64,000 bases of DNA, from positions 25,817,554 to 25,881,553 of the forward strand of contig CM020619.1 of the NCBI GenBank assembly GCA_009829735.1. Direction: 5' to 3'. Below are positions 44,385-55,670 of the stretch, in pieces. A program made the position numbers and the translations under genes. How positions within the stretch are numbered: position 1 is the first letter of the stretch; every line of letters starts with the position of its first letter. Below the pieces are notes generated by a model. The model made no database searches and was not told the origin of the DNA. It saw only the letters and a program-made list of their open reading frames with translations. Source of the DNA: Pyropia yezoensis (taxonomy: Eukaryota > Rhodophyta > Bangiophyceae > Bangiales > Bangiaceae).

Positions 44385-45319
44385 TCAGTGGGTAGACCCG
44401 CTGCCCGAGGGAGGCCACTCACGCGCAAGCGCGTACACCTCCATGCTTCACCGGTCGGCAATCTCGCGACTGTCAATCGCCCGAGTTACCTCGGTGCATA
44501 GCTGGACGAGGGTGGTGCGGCCAGCCTCCACGTCCTCCAGAGCTTTCTGGAGGCGGTCCAGCACGCCACCGAAGCAACGCGCTGACCCAACCAGCGCAGC
44601 ACCTGGGGGGATATCCCCCTAGCTAACAGAGAGACCCCCCCGCATTGCGCGGGTAACAAGGGCGTCAACGCCCCCATACCAGAGACGGGGACCCCCGCCA
44701 CTCATGACAGGGGCGGACAGTGACACTGGCGCAGCCAGAGGAGCCACAGGAGCCGACACGGCTACCACCGGAGCCAATGGCACCTGATACGAGGCCCGGT
44801 GGGACCCTACCGAAGGGGCTCCACCGTAACCCCGGCGGGGCTCCGCCCGACGACGGGACACCTCACGCTCCCCACCCGCAGAGCCCCACTCTCGGGGACG
44901 ACGGCCAACCGCCATTGGTATCGAGTTACCGAAGCACGGGGCGAGGATCTGAAGCGGGTCATAGATAACCATGGGAATACCCAGGTCAGCAACAGCCTCG
45001 GTGGACGCCCACCCACGGCAATGGGGCTCACCCGGCTGAGTACGCCGGATACGCAACGAGTGACGAGGCAAGGGGGCAGCCCCAGCCTGCGGGTCCCGGT
45101 ACGGGGGAAGGGCCAACACCCCAGCCCAGTTCACGGCATCGTGAACAGCCAGCCGGGCCTCGAACTCCCGGGCAAACCCGGTCTTGGCGGCTATCAGGTC
45201 CACGCCAAACTGCGCGATGTGCCGACGGACACCCGTCGGAAGATGAAACAGGCGCCCCTGCCGGCGGACGGACAGCAAGAAGGAGGAAGCCTGCCCGAGG
45301 GTAACCTCAACGGTGAAGG
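44385..45319 (-). pseudogene. Antisense ORF of copy 1 (C-terminal part, truncated by an LTR)
   Basis: Runs opposite to gag-pol of copy 1 and aligns with the last ~40% of the antisense ORF of copy 2. By eye it is over 90% identical (EVTLGQASSFLLSVRRQGRL, LPRHSLRIRRTQPGEPHCRG). It begins abruptly at the LTR boundary (45320), so the N-terminal ~470 codons are missing. The frame meets TAG at 44619-44621, shared with copy 2. Downstream homology continues to 44385 but has a second stop where copy 2 has Trp. Unknown function. Confidence 0.8.
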
Positions 45320-45682
45320 TGTAGCACAATAGGGATCCGTCGCACGTCCACTCTCAGGGAACACTCACCAAGGGGGATCGGCACCAACGTCACCGGGAGG
45401 CCAAGGTTGCTGTCCTTGGAGCGCAAGACACGGGACCAAGATGGGAGCCCAAATGGGAGGGGTTTGTTGTTCTACCTTGGCCGGCGGTGGATTCGCCGCC
45501 GGCCCCCTCGTTATAAACCCTCGGAGACACTACTAACTACCCTCCACCCCAAGATGCAAGTCTCTCTGGTCATACGTAACTAATAGATACCGTGACCAGT
45601 ACGGACTCTCAAATTGAAAGTTAAGGCTTATAAGTAGCCCCCCTAACATTAGGGTCACAATACGGCCAACCATATTGCTTCA
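45320..45682 (-). mobile_element. 3' LTR of chromoviral element copy 2
   Basis: A 363-bp LTR in minus orientation. Its outer end is TGTAGCACAAT; the inner end is TGCTTCA instead of TGCTACA (one change). About seven differences from the 5' LTR at 55671-56033 were counted by eye, roughly 98% identity, so copy 2 is a fairly recent insertion. The flank GAAGG (45315-45319) does not match the flank of the 5' LTR. Confidence 0.92.
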
Positions 45683-45695
45683 TATCCCCCCCTTA
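45683..45695 (-). other. Polypurine tract of copy 2
   Basis: On the minus strand CTAAGGGGGGGATA directly precedes the 3' LTR, the expected place and composition for the plus-strand DNA primer in reverse transcription. Confidence 0.7.
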
Positions 45696-46275
45696 GATTG
45701 GGCCCGTCCTCGGGTCGAGTTGCATTCGGGTTACCGAATGTAAGTGGGTCGCGTGACCGTTTACCAGTCGGGTGGGGCTTTGCGCCCCGTCGCGACAGCC
45801 ACCCCTTTTCGAGGTTGTCTGAGGGGGGTGCCCCCCTTTGTGTGGTACGCACACGATCCGTTTTCCGGACCGTTAATTTCCCGATGCGGGTGCTTGTTCA
45901 CGACCCCCCTTTCCGAGGGGTGGTGCAAGCGGATCCGCCACCAGGTGCCTGGTGGTAGGGGGGGGCCCCTCTCGTGGGGACGATTGAGTAGGGGCGGGGA
46001 CTGCCCGCGTTGAGTGGGGGCGGTTGGGGGTGACCCCCTCTTGGTTGCCCCGTACGGGGGTGTGGCCCCGTCCCGCCCAGGTGCCTGGGTAGAGCGCCCT
46101 CGTAGCTCGGCTGGCGCGGGTCGTCCCGCGTGCCTGCGGCGCTTCTCGTGGCCGTTTGTGGTCATAAGCGCGAGTGCCCGCGCTTCCCTGGCTCGTCCTG
46201 CACGAGCGTTCCTCGTACCGGGTCGAGCCGGCCTCGGCTTTCTGCACGGGGTGCCCCTGCTACCCCGGTTGCACC
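45696..46275. other. Spacer between 3' LTR and antisense ORF of copy 2
   Basis: About 580 bp with no separate gene. The antisense frame is open upstream to 46174 without a better start. This stretch should hold the promoter and 5' UTR of the antisense ORF if it is transcribed from its own start. No clear TATA box was recognised. Confidence 0.4.
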
Positions 46276-48411
46276 ATGTCGGACCCCCAGGTACCCGGGG
46301 GTGAGGACGACCTCCTGCTTGAGGAAGGGGAGGAGGTGATGGTGGACGACGTTCCCGTCTCTGCCACCGCCGCCGAGAGCTTCTTGGCAAGCTCATCGGA
46401 GGACGAGGACGACCGGGTGACCGTTCGTGTGGCCCCGGAAGGCGCGCCGGGCGGATTGTCGTCCGTGTGTAGCGGTACGACGGCTCCGTCGGGTGGCGGA
46501 CAACCGCGTGCAGCGGTGGGCTCTACCACGACTCCTTCGGCGGTCCGGATGGCTTCTGTCGTCGGTGCCGGCGCGGCTCTCCCTCAAGACGGTGTCGCCG
46601 GCGTGGCGGATGGTGGTGGCGGCCCCCCGGCCAGTACGGCGGGTCAAGACGGCGCGGATGCCCGCCCGGTTGGTGTGTCCGCGGCGGCGGGTAGCGGGTC
46701 TACCCGTGCTGCCCCCGTGGTACCCACGTCGGGTCCGGGTGGCGGCGATGCTCTGCCCGCGGTGCCGCGGGCGCGTGATGGTCAAGAGGCATCTACCCCG
46801 ATGGCAGTGGACTCCGGGAGTCACTCCGGGCGGGCGCCCGCCCTTCTTCTTCCTCCTCGGCCTCGTGCGCCTCCGGCGCCGGCCCCTCTGCCGGTGGGGC
46901 ATCCCCCGGCGCCTCCGATTCTTCCTGGTCCTGCCCGGGTTGCCCCGTTGGGTGGCGGCGTCGCCGTGGCGGCGGGTCAACCCGCCATGTCGATGTCCGA
47001 CTTGGTGGCTCGGGTTCGAGGCCTGTCTGTGCAAGAGGCAATGGAATCCGATGGGCGGATGCGGGTGGACTTCCACCTGGTCCATCCCCGTGGAGAGTCC
47101 TCCCGGCGTGTCAAGGTGGACCCGAGTTGGGAGCGGGAGTTGGTGCGGCTGGTCAACCAGCCGAACGCGGTGCGAGTGGAACACCATTGGATCCTGAGTC
47201 GGCCGGACGACCGGCCTGCGCAGCTCTGGCGCACTCGGGTGGGACGGGGTGAGGTCTACCTCGACCCCAACTTCGGGGTATGCGACCTGATTGCCCCCGC
47301 GTTGCCGCGGGAGATTGACTACCCGGCTAGTGCTCGGGGGATTGCGTCGGCGGCGGAGCCGGTTGCGTTTGGGGAGACGGTGGGCAGTACCGGTCGGTAT
47401 CCCGACTTTGACTACTACCCGGGGGTACCCCCGTATCTGTCTTTGACGGCTCCCTACGCGCCTATGGCGGGGTTGAAGTCGGCGTCGAGTTGGCGACGTA
47501 ACCATGGTGTCATGGCGGATGCGTTCCGCACGGATATAACGTGTGCGTTGCAGACCGGCAACGGTCGTGCTCCGGTATACACTCCCGTGCGCCCGCCGCT
47601 ATGGCAGGAGGGGTGGGAACCCGCCCCTGCTTTCCGGTTTGACACCGGCTCCTGTCTTCGCTACTTCGGGAGTGTGTTGGCCTCCCGACCGGTCCACCCG
47701 TTGCAGGGTACCTTCACCCTTGAGGTTACCCTCGGGCAGGCTTCCTCCTTCTTGCTGTCCGTCCGCCGGCAGGGGCGCCTGTTTCATCTTCCGACGGGTG
47801 TCCGTCGGCACATCGCGCAGTTGGGCGTGGACCTGATAGCTGCCAAGACCGGGTTCGCCCGGGAGTTCGAGGCCCTGCTGGCTGTTCACGATGCCGTGAA
47901 CTGGGCTGGGGTGTTGGCCCTTCCCCCGTACCGGGACCCGCAGGCTGGGGCTGCCCCCTTGCCTCGTCACTCGTTGCGTATCCGGCGTACTCAGCCGGGT
48001 GAGCCCCATTGCCGTGGGTGGGCGTCCACCGAGGCTGTTGCTGACCTGGGTATTCCCATGGTTATCCATGATCCTCTTCAGGTCCTTGCCCCGTGGTTCG
48101 GTAACCCGATACCGGCGGCGGTTGGCCGTCGTCCCCGAGAGTGGGGCTCTGCGGGTGGGGAGCGTGAGGTGTCCCGTCGTCGGGCGGAGCCCCGCTGGGG
48201 TTACGGTGGAGCCCCTTCGGTAGGGTCCTACCGGGCCACGTATCAGGTGCCACTGGCTCCGGTGGTAGCCGTGTCGGCTCCTGTGGCTCCTCTGGCTGCG
48301 CCAGTGTCACCTCCCGCCCCTGTCATGCCTGACGGGGGTCCCCGTCTCTGGTATGAGGGCGTTGACGCCCTTGTTACCCGCGCAATGCGGGGGGGTCTCT
48401 CTGTTAGCTAG
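46276..48411 (+). CDS. Antisense ORF (aORF) of copy 2, opposite gag-pol; unknown function
   Basis: A 711-codon frame on the strand opposite gag-pol, between pol and the 3' LTR. ATG 46276 (CACCATG context; MSDPQVPGGEDDLLLEEGEE) is preferred to 46174, which gives a Cys-rich tail unlike the rest. Residues 1-55 are strongly acidic, including SSSEDEDD. About 55-240 are low-complexity Ala/Pro/Gly/Val. From ~240 there is a conserved, apparently folded region: MSDLVARVRGLSVQEAMESD, RVEHHWILSRPDDRPAQLWR, KSASSWRRNHGVMADAFRTD, EVTLGQASSFLLSVRRQGRL and LPRHSLRIRR. I recognise no domain, and it does not resemble Gag, Pol or Env. It stops at TAG 48409-48411, where copy 3 has Trp; homology continues 78 codons to a TGA at 48643-48645. 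Related blocks occur in copies 1 and 3. Confidence 0.8.
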   Translation: MSDPQVPGGEDDLLLEEGEEVMVDDVPVSATAAESFLASSSEDEDDRVTVRVAPEGAPGGLSSVCSGTTAPSGGGQPRAAVGSTTTPSAVRMASVVGAGAALPQDGVAGVADGGGGPPASTAGQDGADARPVGVSAAAGSGSTRAAPVVPTSGPGGGDALPAVPRARDGQEASTPMAVDSGSHSGRAPALLLPPRPRAPPAPAPLPVGHPPAPPILPGPARVAPLGGGVAVAAGQPAMSMSDLVARVRGLSVQEAMESDGRMRVDFHLVHPRGESSRRVKVDPSWERELVRLVNQPNAVRVEHHWILSRPDDRPAQLWRTRVGRGEVYLDPNFGVCDLIAPALPREIDYPASARGIASAAEPVAFGETVGSTGRYPDFDYYPGVPPYLSLTAPYAPMAGLKSASSWRRNHGVMADAFRTDITCALQTGNGRAPVYTPVRPPLWQEGWEPAPAFRFDTGSCLRYFGSVLASRPVHPLQGTFTLEVTLGQASSFLLSVRRQGRLFHLPTGVRRHIAQLGVDLIAAKTGFAREFEALLAVHDAVNWAGVLALPPYRDPQAGAAPLPRHSLRIRRTQPGEPHCRGWASTEAVADLGIPMVIHDPLQVLAPWFGNPIPAAVGRRPREWGSAGGEREVSRRRAEPRWGYGGAPSVGSYRATYQVPLAPVVAVSAPVAPLAAPVSPPAPVMPDGGPRLWYEGVDALVTRAMRGGLSVS

Positions 48412-48645
48412 GGGGATATCCCCCCAGGTGCTGCGCTGGTTGGGTCAGCGCGTTGCTTCGGTGGCGTGCTTGACCGCCTCCAGAAAGCTCTGGAGGACGT
48501 GGAGGCTGGCGGCAGCACCCTTGTCCAGCTATGCACCGAGGTAACTCGGGTGATTGAGCGTCGTGATATTACCGACTGGTGGAGCACGGAGGTCTACGCG
48601 CTTACGCGTGAGTGGCCTCCCTCGGGCAGTGGGTCTACCCAATGA
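48412..48645 (+). other. Conserved 78-codon extension after the aORF amber
   Basis: In frame after the TAG the sequence reads GDIPPGAALVGSARCFGGVL, then DRLQKALEDVEAGGSTLVQL and WWSTEVYALTREWPP, ending in TGA. Copy 3 has the same block without the TAG (WGDIPPAAALVGTARCLGWV). The block is thus an original part of the protein, now either lost by nonsense mutation or reached by readthrough. Confidence 0.75.
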
Positions 48646-48920
48646 GGAGTGCTATTGTTTGTGAGGGAGAGGGACCCGGTGGCCCTTATGGCTGCCGGGT
48701 ATTAGTGAGTATAAACTCATCCCCTTCGGGGGCATTGCTTGCCTCTGTTTGCTGCCCTGGGGAGCCCCCCTTCTGGCTCAGTGGTGCCTTGCCTCCCGCC
48801 CAACTTCTTCCGGTTGGTTCATGCTTGGGGAGGTCATCCTCCCGTGTAAGCTCCCTAGTTACTTCGATATTATCGGAGTTAGCCTTTACCTTTAAGTTAA
48901 CTTATTAAGGTTCAGGTTTT

Positions 48921-49016
48921 ACTTAGTTACCTAAGCTTGACTCTACTTAGTTACCTAAGCTTGGTTCGACTTAGAAACCTAAGTCTGATTTGACTTAGAA
49001 ACCTAAGTCTGCCGTA
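48921..49016. repeat. 24-bp palindromic tandem repeat between convergent pol and aORF, copy 2
   Basis: Exactly four 24-bp units start at 48921, 48945, 48969 and 48993. Each begins ACTTAGTTACCTAAG or ACTTAGAAACCTAAGT, a 5-6 bp stem with a 4-nt loop. The array sits just beyond the pol stop (49034) and beyond the aORF stop, so both convergent transcripts would run through it. It could act as a bidirectional transcript end or hairpin; this is inference. Confidence 0.85.
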
Positions 49017-49033
49017 ACCATGTCACACCCTAC

Positions 49034-52000
49034 TTAGTAGGTATAAGCCTCACCCCCCAACAGCCGAAGTCGGTGTCGGTTGGGTTGTTGCAGTAGGCGT
49101 CGTCGCCTCATGTAAGGCATCAGAAGTTGGCGGGGTATATTCGCCGCCTGTTCCCAGGTGGGTGAGTCGTATCCGACCCACATAACCTTGACGTACCAGG
49201 GTCCTGGTAGGTCCGGGTCGGTGTGTCCGACCACGCTCTCTACTTGGTATGGAATCCCATCCGGTCCCACCGGGTCATCTGACCGGTGGGTTGTAAGAGC
49301 TTCATGTAGCAACCCAGCCGGTACCGGCTGAGGCTGTTCCGGCTTCGGAGCAGGTGTGACATCATTCACACTGATGCGTTGGATCTCCGTATCGGAGTGT
49401 AAGATAACAGAGTGGTCATCTCTGTGGAGAATTTGGTACGGTCCCTTGACCGGTTGCATGAGCTTATTGCCCCGGAACTTCTGGTGTCTGATATAGACCC
49501 AGTCACCTGTTACCAGGGTAGCGTTGCGCACCCGTAGTCGGGCGTCGAAGTTCTTCTTGTATCGAAGTTGTGTTCTGTCAAGGGCACCCTTGAGCTTAGG
49601 AATCATCCACGATAGCTTGGCCAACCAAGCTAGGTGGATGCGTTCGGCCGGTCGGCCTTTCGGTGTATCATACCGAGTGCATCTGCCTGGCGGCAGCGTC
49701 AGGTTACCGACGCCTAAGGGCATGACCCACTCGAGCGGAGCGATGTTTGTGCTCCGATGTGGCCTGGCATTGTATGCCAGGGTGAGCACGGACAGAAGCC
49801 TGTCCCAAGTGTTCGTGTGCTCGGCCACGTAGCACTGTAGCATCTTGACGATGGTGCGGTTGAACCGCTCCACCTGCCCGTTGGTTTGCGGGTGGTAGTC
49901 GGATGCCCGACGTGGTTCGATACCGAACATGCCCAGGACCTTAGTGCAGAATGCTGACGTAAGATTTGCTCCGTTGTCGGAGAGCAGTTGCTTCATGACT
50001 CCGTACGCACTGATCCAGTGGTCAACCACTGCGTTCATAATCGTGTATGCCGTATCATTCGGGATGGCTGCCGCTCGTGACAGCTTGGTGAAGCGGTCAG
50101 ACATGACCAGGATGTACCTGTTCCCTTCTTCTGTTACCGGAAGCGGCCCGAGTATGTCGATAGCGACTTGCTCGTTGGGCCCATCGGGGGGGAACAGTTT
50201 CATTGCTGACGCCCGCCTATAGCGAGTCATACGATTCCGTGCACACGGGTGGCATCCCCGCACGTGGTCGATTACGTCGACGGCCACTGCTGGCCAGTAG
50301 AAGAACCTTCGCATTGCTGCGAACATACGTGAACCCCCCGGGTGTCCGGCTGTAGGGTTCTGGTGTTCTCGTTCCATGACAGCTTGCCGTAAGGACACGG
50401 GAACCACGACTTGATGTCGTCCATCGGCGGGTGCCCGCCGGTATATGAGTCCGTCTTCATTCTCGGAGAAGATGCCGGCCGTACCGGCCAGGAGGTTGGC
50501 GCGATGGCGTCTACAGTCGTCGTCATTGGCTTGTGCCTCGCGGAAGTCCGCGAGAGTCAGTGGGCATGCTCGGTGTGCCATGGTATGGTCAACCATACCT
50601 TGGGTGGCGTTACCCACCATGCAGACCGGTACCACCGGGATGTCTTCGTCCACCGGGCGGGTATCCCCGCTCGGTGTGTCGAGTCGAGACAATGCGTCTC
50701 CGAGATGGTGCGTTGACCCAGCCTTATACACGGTACGGTAGTCGTGCTCGGCCATCTTCAGCCTCCATCGGGCTAGCCTCCCGTGGCTATCGGAATCCTT
50801 GTCACCAAGGTTGAGGAGCCATCGTAGAGGTTCGTGGTCGGACCTCACGATGAACCTGGAGCCCTCCAGGTATGGACGGAGCAGTTGCACTGCCCATATA
50901 ACTCCGAGGCATTCACGCTCGGTGGCACTATAGTTACGCTCAGCCGGGTTGAGTGTCCGGCTGAAGTACCCTACCGGACGTAGGTCCGGGATAACGTTAT
51001 CGGTACCGATCAACGTCTCTCCCTGTAACAGGGTGCATCCCACTTGTGTATCACACGCATCGACATCGATGACGAAGGTCCCCCGTCAGTGCGGTAACGC
51101 AAGGACGGGTGGGCATAGTAGGGCTCGCTTCAGCGACTCGAATGCCTCCTCTTCGCTAGGTGAAGGGGGTTGAAGTACCTTGGGCAAGGTACTGCTCGTA
51201 AGAACCGTTAACGGTTTAGCTATCCGAGCGAAGTCCTTGACGAACCGTCGGTATACATTGCACATTCCCAGAAAGCTCCTGAGCTGCGTCTGGGTGTTAG
51301 GGAACCGGGCATCCCGGAGTGCCCGAGTATTGGCTTCTAGTACCCCTAGTTTACCAGGGGTGATCTGGTGGCCCAGATACTCGACCGTCTGTTGGAAGAA
51401 GGCGCACTTCTTCAGACGCAGGGTTACCCCGGCGTTCCGCAAGAGGGTGAGTACCTCGTCAACATGTTGCACATGGTCATCCATGTTACGCGAGAAGACG
51501 ATGACGTCATCGAGGTACACTAGGCAGTTACGCCACTTCACCCCCGACAGTATGTTGTCGATAGCCCGCTGGAAGGTAGCGGGGGCGTTGGACAATCCGA
51601 AGGGCATCCTTAGGAACTCGTACACTCCACTGTGACAGACGAATGCCGTCTTGGGGATATCCTCGTCCGCCACCGGGATCTGCCAGTATCCGGCATTGCA
51701 GTCGATGGTGGTAAAAACCGTAGCTTCTCCCAGGGAGTCGATGCATTCATCCATCCTTGGTAAGGGGTATGAGTCCTTCTTGGTAACCAAGTTGAGGCGT
51801 CGATAGTCGATGCAAAACTGAGGGGTTTGATCCTTCTTCGGTACGATAACGACTGGGGCACCCCATTCCGACATCGAAGGTCGTATCACCTTCGCTTCGC
51901 TCATCCTCTTCACTTCTCCATCAACGATCTCTCGTTGCATAGGTCCCGCTCGGTGCGGTTGTGACCGGGCGGGGCGTGCGCCTGGTACCAGGTCAATACG

Positions 52001-53253
52001 ATGTTGGGTTGCCCCAATGGTACCCAAGGTCCCGCCTGTCCACATGACGACATGCTTTCTTAGCATCCGTCGTACCCCTTCGGCTACCGAAGGGGGAAGG
52101 TGGTCGAGGTCAGCCTCGGCCAGGGCCTTCAATGCTTCTTGGTCCTTCGGCGGAATATCCGCCGGTAGTGATGGTCGACTAGGCTTCCCGTCATCGGGTT
52201 GCTGTCGCTCGGTGGTCTCGGCGACCGCCAGCACCTCAAGTGGTTCCACTTGACCTCCCTTGTCAGGGGTAAGGATATCTCCTTCGTAAAGCTCGGCAAT
52301 CCCGAGGATAGTTCCCTTCGGGAGGGTGACTGCCTTACGGCGATAGTTCGCCATCACTAGGAGGGACGACCCTCCTGCTGGGAGGTCTATGCGACCGTTG
52401 GCCATGGTCAACCCATGGCGGTTGTACGTCCGCAGGTTGGACTGGACTCTGCAGATGCCTGCGAGGTCACAGTTAACCGGAAGGACTGTCTCCGACAACG
52501 GCTCAAAGCGAGTTCGCTTGGCCAACCGAAGTGTCTTCGGCTCGACGCTTGCGTATACCTCAGCCACGTTAACGTGGCTCCCTTGCAGCGTCAGGTCCCT
52601 GACGATAGCCGTATGTCCGCGCTTCGTCCCGTCGGCTTCTTGAAGCTCGACGGTCCTCCGGCCTGGCCGGATTGCATCCACGTGAACGTTGATGAAGGTG
52701 CATCCCAGTATGCAGGGCACCGATAGGGTTTCACACACCAGGAAGTCGACTTCCGTGGTGAGTTCCCCGATGGTAACCCGCAGCGACATCGCTGCGGTCG
52801 TGCGAATGAGGCGACCATTCGCGTCCTTGATGGTGGGTCCCCGAGTGACTCTGACCCGCGGAAGCCACTTGTCCGGGAGGGTATCCTTCCGGATAAGGTT
52901 GGGTCCAGCCCCTGTATCCAGTACAGGGTAGTACGATCGTGTCGACTGGGGGTCAACCCCTAGTGTAGCTGATACCTTGAAGTTCTCCAAGGTGAACAGT
53001 ACGTGACCTACACCGATATCCGGTGTAGCTCGGGCATCCTGAACAGGGCCCTTGTCTGGTTCAACGTGACGGGGCATCCCGTCCTCTCCCCCCACCTTTG
53101 GTGGTTGGTCATGATCCCCTGACGCCGTGTCGTCGGGGCCGGAAGGTGTACCCGGGGGTTGATGCGGCGCCGGCTCAACCGCGCTCTCCGTGGGGCTTTT
53201 CCCGCGGTACGCCGGGGTGGCTTGCTTGGGTTACCCCAGCGCCCCCCGGTCAT
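49034..53253 (-). pseudogene. pol: pol of copy 2: protease, RT, RNase H, integrase, chromodomain (one opal codon, one frame slip)
   Basis: Pol of the chromoviral element, minus strand. The frame from ATG 53253 matches the start in copy 3, but a 1-nt deletion near 53100 moves it to the frame that runs from about 53095 to 49034. That frame is open except for TGA at 51086-51088, between RT and RNase H. Domains in order are retropepsin (DTGAGPNLI), RT (TIDCNAGYWQIPV, MPFGLSNAPATFQRAI, YLDDVIVFSRN), RNase H (TERECLGVIWAVQLLRPYLE, RSDHEPLRWLL, GDALSRLD), integrase (CHPCARNR zinc finger; DDE residues in AIDILGPLP, SDNGANLTSAF and QVERFNRT) and a C-terminal chromodomain (YQVESVVGHTD, WYVKVMWVGYDSPTWEQ). 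The chromodomain, which in this clade targets insertion to marked chromatin, places it among chromoviruses. Confidence 0.93.
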
Positions 53254-53261
53254 CCTTCCTC

Positions 53262-55445
53262 TTACTCGTTTCCCGCCCTTGGTAGGGTGCTGTCCGCCGG
53301 GACATCCGGCTGAGGAGGTGCCTCCTCGACGGCCAGTACTCCACCTGGAGCTGGCTGCCTACCCGGTGCGGGTCCGGGTGCTCTGGCGGGATACCCCCCG
53401 GTGGATGCCTTGCGTTGCGCCGCTGCCCGCCGAGACTCTTCGGGGATGAGTGGGCAGGACGACACCCAGTGCTAAGAATCCCCACACAACATACATCCGG
53501 ACGTACCGGTCCCCCCTTGAGTTCGCATCGGGGTAGCCCCGTAGTTGCGGTTGCCTCCCTCGGGCGCCCGAGGGCCTGCTCATTGGTAGGCCTTGGGTCT
53601 TTGGGTCAACCGGAACATGGACTCCCCCAACCGGTTGGGTCGGCCCGCAATCTGCGGAGGTGCCTCCGTGCGCACCGCCCATGTTGGCAAGGGTTGGTGA
53701 GGGTTACCCGTCACCGGGGAGTACCCCGTAGTCTGTACGTACGGGACGCGACGTCCCGCACCTTCGTTGACCTGGAACTGGGTTCCAGCCGGGGCGATGT
53801 ACGCTACCGTACCATGTTCATCAATCACCGGCGTCGCCGGTAGCAACAGGTGGCCCTGTTGGTCGACTAGAGGTTCATCCTCACCCGAAGGGGGATGTTC
53901 GGTCGCCACCAGTACTGGTGCGGCCTTACGCTCCACCTTCTCTTGCCTCGGTACCGGGGTAAGACTGGGCTTGTCTCCCTCACCCTTGGGCTTTGAGGCA
54001 AGAGCACACTCCGGGTGAAGCACCCGGTAGGCGTCCCCCAGGGACTTGCACATATGCATCAGTCGACTGAAGTTCGTCCGTGCCGTGTTGGCGCCCCGTG
54101 CGGATATCCGCACGTAGTCGGGTACTCCTGCGAACAGGATGGCCCGTAGTTCCCCTTCTCCGAAGAGCTTCCCCAGCTCGTAGTCGAGCTCTTGAATCCG
54201 TCGTCCGAACATCTCCTCATCCTCCCAGCTCTGGGCGGTGGCAGTGCGAAGGGCCCGATAGTGGTCCTCGCACTTGTCCTTACTGAGGTAACTGCTCAGC
54301 AGCTCCTTGAGAATCCCACGGTAATCCATGGGGGTAACCGCAACCCTCATTCCCGGCATCGGGGATGCCTGGCGAAGGATGCCTCGCACCCGTTCATCAA
54401 CAAAGAACGGGAGGATCTCCAGTGCCAGCCCCTCGTTAACGAGCGCCTTGTCCGCGGCTGCCTTGAAGCTAGTCAAGAAGCCAATGACTGCCAACGGGCG
54501 TCCGTTCGGCCCCCCGCACATAGGGACTCCCTTCATAAGGGTCTGCATAGAGCGGATCGCCCGATGCGACGTATTACGCATCGATTCCGATACGGTGGTA
54601 GAGCGGTCCTCCAAACGATAACGTTCCGGAGTAAGAACCGACCGGAAGACCTCGTTGACGATCTCCGTGTCAGCGTCCTGGATATCCAGTCGCTTATCCA
54701 GTTGATGAGCAAACTCATCGGACTCCATCCGCTTCAGTAGGCTCGCAGTTACCTGCGCGGTCATAGCTTCCACCACTGAAGATGGTGCTTCAGGCGTCGG
54801 CACCTCGGGAACCCGAGTAGCCTGGCCTCCTTCGTCGTGGGGGTACTGCGAGAGGGTACCCCCTCCCCCAATAACCGACTCTCCACCGGCGTAAGTATCC
54901 GCCGGGTCGTCTCCGCGGAGTCCGCTTCGGGTGCTCCGAGCGTATCGCTCCGTGTGACTCCGTTCAAACTCTGCCGACGAGTCGGATCCATACCCCGTTG
55001 TGTCCGGGGGTTGTCTAGGAGTAGAAACACCGGAGTTAACCCTGGAGGACTCCGAAAGTAGTCCGGCTGGTTCAAACCGTACCGGTGTGGGAGGAACACG
55101 ACGGGGTCCCGTCGTGTGGCGTGTTGACATCAACACTGCCATTGCGTCCTCCGTCCGACCTTGACGAGCGTCGAGCCCGGAAAACCGGGCCTCGATGCGG
55201 GCCAATGATGCCATCAGGAAATCCCCTGGTGAAGGAGGCGGCGGCGTGAGGTCGGTCGACGACAGTTGAGGCGGGCCCCCGCCTCCTGCCGTCCGAGCCG
55301 TGCCAAACGTCGATCCGGCACCGGAAAGCATTGGCGTCTCAATGTTGTCGATCGGGTTCCCGATCCCGGTTCCCGTAGTCACCTCCGGACTCGGCGTCGA
55401 CGCCGATCCGTCATCTTCAACGTTCCCCGTCTCTTGGGTAGACAT
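53262..55445 (-). pseudogene. gag: gag of copy 2 (two in-frame stops near the 3' end)
   Basis: Starts at ATG 55445 (MSTQETGNVEDD); two earlier in-frame codons are not ATG. It reads openly to TGA 53580-53582, where copy 3 has Gly, then in the same frame to TAG 53472-53474 and on to a TAA near 53262. The region before the stops is a ~620-residue Gag with a disordered Ser/Thr/Pro-rich N-terminus and a helical capsid-like middle (LTSFKAAADKALVNEGLALE, EELLSSYLSKDKCEDHYRAL-type). The TAG falls inside a C-x2-C-x4-H-x4-C zinc knuckle, at the fourth x. Pol lies in the -1 frame and its frame is open across the gag stop. Confidence 0.85.
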
Positions 55446-55670
55446 AGTCACAATCAGTCAACCGATGTAACAATCACCACGAATAAGAGAGCGAGGGAGT
55501 AGATCGGGGAGAGTAACAGTAGATCACAGTCAGAGGTAAAAACTCAACACGATCGATCAGGTCGCAACACCACGAGTACAAGAAAAGGACCGGATCCCTA
55601 TCCGTGTGCCAGGGCCGAAGACGGCGTCACCACCAGGGTGACGGAAACCCGTCCCCTGCTGGTCCACCAA
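55446..55670 (-). other. Leader of copy 2 with primer-binding site
   Basis: About 225 nt between the 5' LTR and gag. On the minus strand TGGTGGACCAGCAGGG (about 55654-55669) lies one base inside the LTR edge, the expected primer-binding site. The rest has no gene. Confidence 0.7.
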
